NCBI GenBank assembly: GCA_025716815.1 | Contig: JAIXMN010000008.1 | Location: forward strand, 682,001 to 746,000 | Direction: 5' to 3' | Origin: Dichotomocladium elegans | Lineage: Eukaryota > Mucoromycota > Mucoromycetes > Mucorales > Lichtheimiaceae | DNA length: 64,000 bases | Position numbers and translations under genes: made by a program | Notes under the pieces: generated by a model | What the model was told of the DNA's origin: nothing | The model's database searches: none | The model's input: the letters and a program-made list of their open reading frames with translations, nothing else | In this document: positions 58,330-64,000 of the stretch, piece by piece | How positions within the stretch are numbered: position 1 is the first letter of the stretch | Layout of the letters: every line of letters begins with the position of its first letter

Positions 58330-58750
58330 TAGAGTAACCAATATTCCCCATACTCAAAGTCATCGAAGTGAGCGCGATGGATACCGGATCCCCAAGCCGG
58401 GTCATAATTTGGCTGCCCTGTGCAGGGGCATTTCTTCCTTTTTTTTCCAGGCCCAGGAGCCTTTGCTTCTGGAACTACTTTCATCCTAGATGATCCGTGT
58501 CCTTATTTTTTTACTGCCTCCGCCTGTGGTTCAGTGCTTGTTCTCTTGATATGTCCACGGTCCCTCTCCATTTGCTTCTGTCGCTGTTCCGTTCTCTCCG
58601 TGTCCTTCATACGGATTGTCGCCAGGCCCAACTTAGTACTTTTTTCGTTGGCTAACCGTTTTTCTTTGTTGCTACGAATTTTTTTTTGAATTTCGTACGA
58701 TATTATTTTATCTTGAATAGGAACTTTGTTTGAAATGAAGTATATAATTA
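58330..58750 (+). repeat. Dispersed repeat family R, copy f
   Basis: CCGGGTCATAATTTGGCTGC, a long pyrimidine-rich middle, CGTTGGCTAACCG, TTTGCTACGAATT-like AT tract, and the end TTTGAAATGAAGTATA. It follows copy e within 200 bp in the same orientation. Confidence 0.6.
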
Positions 58751-61700
58751 TTATCTGCTGCACGACGCTGCATATACGCGTCACATGTGGTGGATTATGT
58801 GGATAAGGAGGCATATGTCGCTGAAAGTACGGAGCAAAGCTGAAAATCTATACCTACTGGTAAGGCCTAGTTACGCACATTAGACTTGTCACTCCTTCTG
58901 AATAAATGCACATCTTTCGCCGTGTTGTTCTGCTTATGTGCAGTAGATCATAGATCATATCTCCTGATTATTTATATGCAATGTGTATCAGAATCTTTTT
59001 CGTGTCTCTAAGTCACCTCGCCGTGTCAATTTTCTCACACATCCACCACCGACTGTGGCTGAGGAGGATGATAGTAACAAGAATAGATATTTGATTTATG
59101 AATTCTAATATAATGCTTTGCAAATGCCTTTTCCATCACTTCCTTTTATGTCCCAGCCACAAAGAGGACCCGGAACTGGGTACAATTCGTGAATATATAT
59201 TAAATTAGATTGCGATGTGGAATCGATCTTTCTATCGTAAAGCATCCGAGGTTCCTTTGCTCTTTATTAGCATGGTTTTATTGTCTTACTGTCTTTTTTT
59301 TATAATTGCTTTTTTTTACCCCAAGTGATATTTTCTTTGGCTCGTGTGCATCCTAAATATGGAGAAAGTGCTCCTGCTAGGTTTTCCATGGCACTCTTTT
59401 ATGGTGTATTTATCAGCGTGGACCTTTGATGATGACAGTCTCGCCCTTCTATAGCTATAGTGGCCAGCACTGTATGCTCCAATGCCGTTTGTGAAACAAA
59501 GGGCCAGTTGTCATAAGTGTCTTTAATTGACCTATACAGCTTAAGAGTGTAACTTACATAAGAGTATGGGAAGAGGAAGAAAAAGTATCGGATTTTTTGT
59601 AATTATTGAGAAAGGATTATCTCGATCCTTTGCTTAGTCGAGGTAAGGGCAGTAAATTTGAAAGGACAATGAATTATGCAGTAGTCAGGATTGTCGTATA
59701 CTTAGGGTCCCGCGTTTCTTTCTATTCGCAAATTAAGAAACACCTTCTATGGCAAACCGTGGACAATGCATATTGCCCCAGAAAGGAAAGGATGCCCAGT
59801 ATCGGATCAAACGCTGAAATTGGAATATCCGTTTCTTCTCGGGCCGTAGTTTCGGTATCATTTAGATTGGATGAACTTTCGCGCCGAAATCGTCCTAATT
59901 GTGCTTCAAACTAACTGTCTCCTTTTCAGATAAGTGGCAATTGCTTTTAACTTACGTCTGCTGAGCGATATTGGATGTTGTTCTGCAAGACTATGGGCAC
60001 AGTATCTCACGTACTAATTTCTAGGCAAGAACCTCAAAGCATAGTAACGTTTTGAGCGTACGGTGATGATGAGCCATACTGCAAAAACAATAATTGCACC
60101 AGGCCTCTTTTCTTTTATACATCATTTCTATACGTAAATGGGACTTGTCGCCTACTTCTATGCCCAAAACGGTGGGCACAAAGAGTCACGTGTGCGCTCT
60201 GGCCATTCTTTTTTTTCTTTTCGGGCTGTACTACTGTGTGGGAGAACACCATCTGTTGTGAGGTAGTTGGCGAAAACAGCGTAAGGGGCTTTTTTTCTTT
60301 CTCTAGTACCCTACCTACTGGCTTCTGTCTATGTATATTTATGTCAAGAATGGGATAGTATTCTCTACATACAAAAATGACTCTATCTCTCTTCCAAATG
60401 AATACAGGCTATCGTCAAGACTATAAATTATTGGTTACACACAGACATGGATCAATCTTTCTGTTAAACTTCCATGTAGTGTATCAATCCACGTAGAATC
60501 GAATCGTTCCACTGAGTTCAAAAAGGTCCAACTCTGGTACATGAACTTAACATGCTATGGCCATATTTCTTTGACTGTAAAACTCTGGCGCCGCGATATT
60601 TGACAAGAGCTTAATCAAATTCCGCACGAAAACCAGTTGTGGTTTTAGCCAATGAATATCTTTTATGAAAAGCGTTGTGCCACCATACATGCATGATCAT
60701 GTTGAAAAACAGATCACCGGCTTATTAGTTCCTTTCTCAGGTTTATCTATTTGTCCAGTTCTCCTGATAATCCCTTCTCCTTTCACTTGACATGGATCCA
60801 GACCTCATTTATGGAGCAAAGTCTATGTTTAGACGATGGATAAATGATCTACGGTGTAAATGATAGAAGACTTCTGTAAACTGTATGCATATCAGATGCA
60901 TGGAATAGAACCGAGTTGATATAAGGGATTAATGCATTTAGATATAGGTAAAGCAATTAGTGTGTGTTAATAGTAGTAGTTTGATGTATTTTTAACTATA
61001 CTCAGGTACAAATGAAGCAGCATGAATTGCTGGTGTGTCCCTATAGTGAGTCGTTATACGGAATGTTCTCTGTAATAGAACGTGCAAAAAGAAGAGAGAC
61101 TATGGATAAAATAAAGTATCGCAAGCATCTCATTAAGCGCGCAACGGCGGACTTTAACATATCTCTCCGATGGAAAAGATGGTCTTTTTGTGGGACCTCT
61201 CATAATTTTTTGGGCTAACAAAACTATCCATGAGACCGCAGCGAATTGTGTGCGTGTGTGCGCGGACTGTTAGTAGATATTCCTAACGGAAACAGGCGGG
61301 TGGGAATCTGAAAATGAAAAGCCCTTACTGGGAAGTGGGATACATCTGCGATGGGTTTAAAGAAATAAGCAAGCGAGGACTGCGGGAGAGGGTAAAGGGG
61401 AATGATGAAAAGTAGGAGGAACAAGGGATGTACGTAGTTACAAGGCACACGCAGAAACGATAGTAGCAGCAGGCGGTAATAGAATGATGCTGCTCGCTTG
61501 CTGCGCTAGCCTACTTAGCTGCATCTTTCCAGGGCAACTTTGGAACGAGAGATGGATGTTCTGGTCTGTACGACCAAACTGAAAAAACATGTCCTTGTGC
61601 CGTACTTGCTTCGTTATCCTTTTCAGCTTTTCCCTTCTTCCCTCTCCACTTACAGTCATTTAGACCTCTCGCTCGCTCGCTCGCTCGCCCACACCACACA

Positions 61701-61909
61701 TTCCCTTACCTTTCAACGACAGCCTCCACTCTTTATACGTTGTCTGTTTTCCCTACTCCCTCCTCATATCATCCTTTCTCTCTTGAAGAAGCACTTCCCG
61801 CAACACACACACACACTCACACTCACACACATACACACACATACTCTCCCTCCCTCTTTTCGCTCGCCCGCACATACTTTCCACCTAATCTCGACTTCAA
61901 AAAAAAACG
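58751..61909. other. 3.2-kb AT-rich spacer
   Basis: Open frames at 59606-59914 and 61012-61218 are short and carry nothing recognisable. The last part (61640-61905) is pyrimidine-rich with a CA simple repeat at about 61803-61842 and is probably the promoter and leader of the bHLH gene. Confidence 0.45.
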
Positions 61910-62958
61910 ATGGAATCTGATTTTGGATTTGACGAGTACATCATGCCGACGACATACACCGATGCCCCCAAGCTCGAGTCGTACGATGCCCAGCTTTATC
62001 CTTCAGGTATATTTTTGTACAACGGCAATGGACATGTTTTTTTAAGTATGCAAAATTGTAGATGGTCTAGGTTATGTCTGCGAACCTTCAGCAGCAGCTG
62101 TGGTAGCAGCAGCAGCAGCAGCTCTTGGCCCAGTTCCCATTTCGGCACATGCGTTGGATCATCAACACCCTCCCTTTTTGCCGTCGAGTCCAGACGGCTC
62201 GGTGCAGTCGCCCCCCGTCACGACGCCTCCGCTTTTGTCTTGTTCTCCGACGACGCCCGGCCAAGTCATTTCGGAGAAACTTGCGCAAGTGAACAAACTG
62301 CCTGAGTCGTTTTTGCCCGAGTTCCATCAATACTCTAAGGAGATATATGAGAACGGCTCATCAAACAGCAAGAAACGACGACGCCCGCACAAGGAAGACG
62401 AAAGCAACGAGAATTCATCTGATCAGGAAAATGACGCTGACAGCGTCTCCGCTGCAGAAGTCCGTCGGCAGATCCACATCCAGTCCGAGCAGAAACGACG
62501 CGCCCAGATTAAAGATGGCTTTGACGAGCTACGCCAGCACTTGCCGGGCTGTGGAAACAAAAAGATGAGCAAGGCCACATTGCTGCACCGAAGTAAGAAG
62601 GAAGATTATGAGGATAAAAAACGCGCGAGGCAAATAATGTGAACATATTTTTCTTATCTTCTCCGGTGGATGATATTAGCTGTTCAGCATCTGCAACATC
62701 TCAAAAGTACGCAGGCAACATTGCTCTCCGAGCTTGAACGACTAGTGAATGAGAATGAGCAATTGCGAAAGTATGTAGGAACGAGAGAAAAAGGGCAGAA
62801 TATGTACTCTTCTGCTGTCTGTGTGTTAGATTAACTGTGCGTTTGCGAACCCATTGAACCCCTTGTTTTACTAACGACCGTAACGGATTGCTAGGTTCCA
62901 GGACTCTGTGCTCCAGAAGCAGGCACTCGACAGAATGTACCAGATGGGTGCTATGTAA
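61910..62958 (+). CDS. bHLH-zipper transcription factor (Max/Mlx/Mondo-like)
   Basis: E-box-binding nuclear regulator. Exons 61910-62006, 62062-62592, 62680-62770 and 62895-62958; introns 55, 87 and 124 nt; 260 residues. N-terminal acidic MESDFGFDEYIMP and an Ala/Pro/Ser-rich stretch precede the bHLH region at about 165-225: basic RRQIHIQSEQKRRAQIKDGF (His/Glu/Arg contact pattern H-EQKRR), helix 1 ELRQHLP, loop with KKMSKATLL, helix 2 TVQHLQHL. A heptad zipper follows (LLSELERLVNENEQLRKF). The H-x3-EQKRR-x2-I-GF pattern is that of Mlx/Mondo and the yeast INO4-like group. The zipper and helix 2 require all three introns, which fixes the model. Confidence 0.9.
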
Positions 62959-64000
62959 ACGACCAAAACCATTTTTCCATGATTCCCATCCACTCAATTC
63001 CAACTCTACCATCATCCTCCTTTCAAATTTCCTCTTCCCTTTTTTCTTCAAGAATCCATCCACCTTCTTCTCTATCGCTTCCGCCCATGTATTTTGGGGG
63101 GCGGACCCCTATTTTTTTTTGAATGGCGTCATCCAACCCATTCTCTATGGCAGTCTACTTGATAAATTTAATTAAGCATTTGAGCATGTCTTTTTCTTTT
63201 TCTCATTAATACAGCCTGACAATAGTTTTCATTTCTACCCATTAGATGCTATGTGACCACATCTGATTTTGACATAATCTTTCCATGGACCTAGCGATGG
63301 CAACGTGACTCTGTTCTCGCTCTCGATACTGGGGAGGCGGGCGCTATTTTCGGATCAAATAGATCCGTATAAAGGCAACTTGACATGTGGATCCGACCCA
63401 TTGTCTATCGGACCGTGGCATAAGCCCTCCATGTGCGACCCATTTAGGGCATTATTCACATTTTCATGTAAAGGTGCACAGACGATCTTCTTTTACGGAC
63501 TTGTATACGTGAGCGCGCGCTATTAGCATCTTCGGTGTTGTAGGTGAACATTTTAATTATCAAGTCCTCCGTACAAAAAAGGCTACCATGATCCATCTCT
63601 GATTCTATTTTCACTTTGGATGGTTTCTCCAATTATGTCATAACTCTTATTCTATATTCTGTGTGCCGTATCACATACCTACACAGCCGAGCAGCTGTAA
63701 TATTGACGGAGAAATGTTTGCTTCAGCTGGGGTTTTCTCTTTGCAAGAATCTCTCGGGCTTGCTCCCGCAGTGCAGAAACCGACGTAATGCCTAAGTTGG
63801 GAGAAGGGCCCCGATATACCGAGGTATATAATTGCTAATGTCTACCAAATCGATAGATGGCCTGATTGTTTGATGCATTTTACGATCAAATTAAACAATT
63901 CTCATATCTTCTGACATGTCAATGTTAAGGGACCCTGGTGCAATTTGAATGATCTGATTGAAAGAAGTCGCACACACACGCAAAAAAGAATATATTAGAC
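62959..64000. other. Right-end spacer
   Basis: Downstream of the bHLH gene. A 73-codon open frame (63305-63526) has no recognisable content. No gene supported to the window end. Confidence 0.45.

Noticed and set aside
59606..59914. 102-codon open frame as a gene
   Set aside because: No recognisable motif or splice partner in an AT-rich spacer; chance openness is likely.
61540..61920. Reading frame before the bHLH gene
   Set aside because: Composed of pyrimidine runs and a CA repeat; best explained as promoter and leader.

Overview
The window reads as nuclear DNA of an early-diverging fungus, most likely Mucoromycota (Mucorales or a relative); this is inference from content. The genes are fungal or eukaryotic housekeeping genes cut by many short introns, mostly 53-150 nt. 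A ferritin gene sits beside arrestin, RasGEF and HSF genes, which fits Mucoromycota better than Dikarya. The spacers hold degraded DNA transposons and relics of Fanzor, the eukaryotic RNA-guided nuclease family related to TnpB. Fifteen protein genes were rebuilt exon by exon. Except at one RasGEF junction, every splice choice was tested by reading phase and family alignment. No tRNA, rRNA or CRISPR array was seen.

Left part (1-18.7 kb): Nup188 (+, cut by the window edge), mitoferrin (-), a SET-domain lysine methyltransferase with an acidic His/Cys insert (-), the ER-Golgi protein Yif1 (+), a decayed gene of unknown family (13.2-14.6 kb) and a heat-shock-factor-type regulator (+).

Middle (18.7-41.2 kb): a repeat-rich spacer, then Dbf4, the activator of the Cdc7 replication kinase (+), a small Cys-containing protein (+), a Myb-like protein (-), an AVT-type amino acid transporter (-), exportin-4 with 22 exons (-), a Tc1-like transposase relic, a Fanzor relic and an SH3-RasGEF (-).

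Right part (41.2-64 kb): transposon debris, a group II PLP decarboxylase (-), an epoxide hydrolase (-), a larger Fanzor relic (-), an alpha-arrestin with a PPxY motif (-), a ferritin (-), more transposon debris and a bHLH-zipper factor of the Max/Mlx type (+).

Three points stand out. First, there are two Fanzor relics; the larger still shows the PGRRD, IDEYKTS-CxxC and W-RD-SSALNM hallmarks but has stops and a lost RuvC-I aspartate. Second, a dispersed repeat family has two members carrying a 7-bp hairpin with an identical loop (TTATCG) on compensated stems; one of these lies directly behind the larger Fanzor relic. Third, five of about 71 reconstructed introns start with GC instead of GT, and two exportin-4 introns are only 36 and 43 nt. 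The ferritin also lacks three of six ferroxidase ligands. The genes do not form a pathway; they are a mixed set of housekeeping and regulatory functions.
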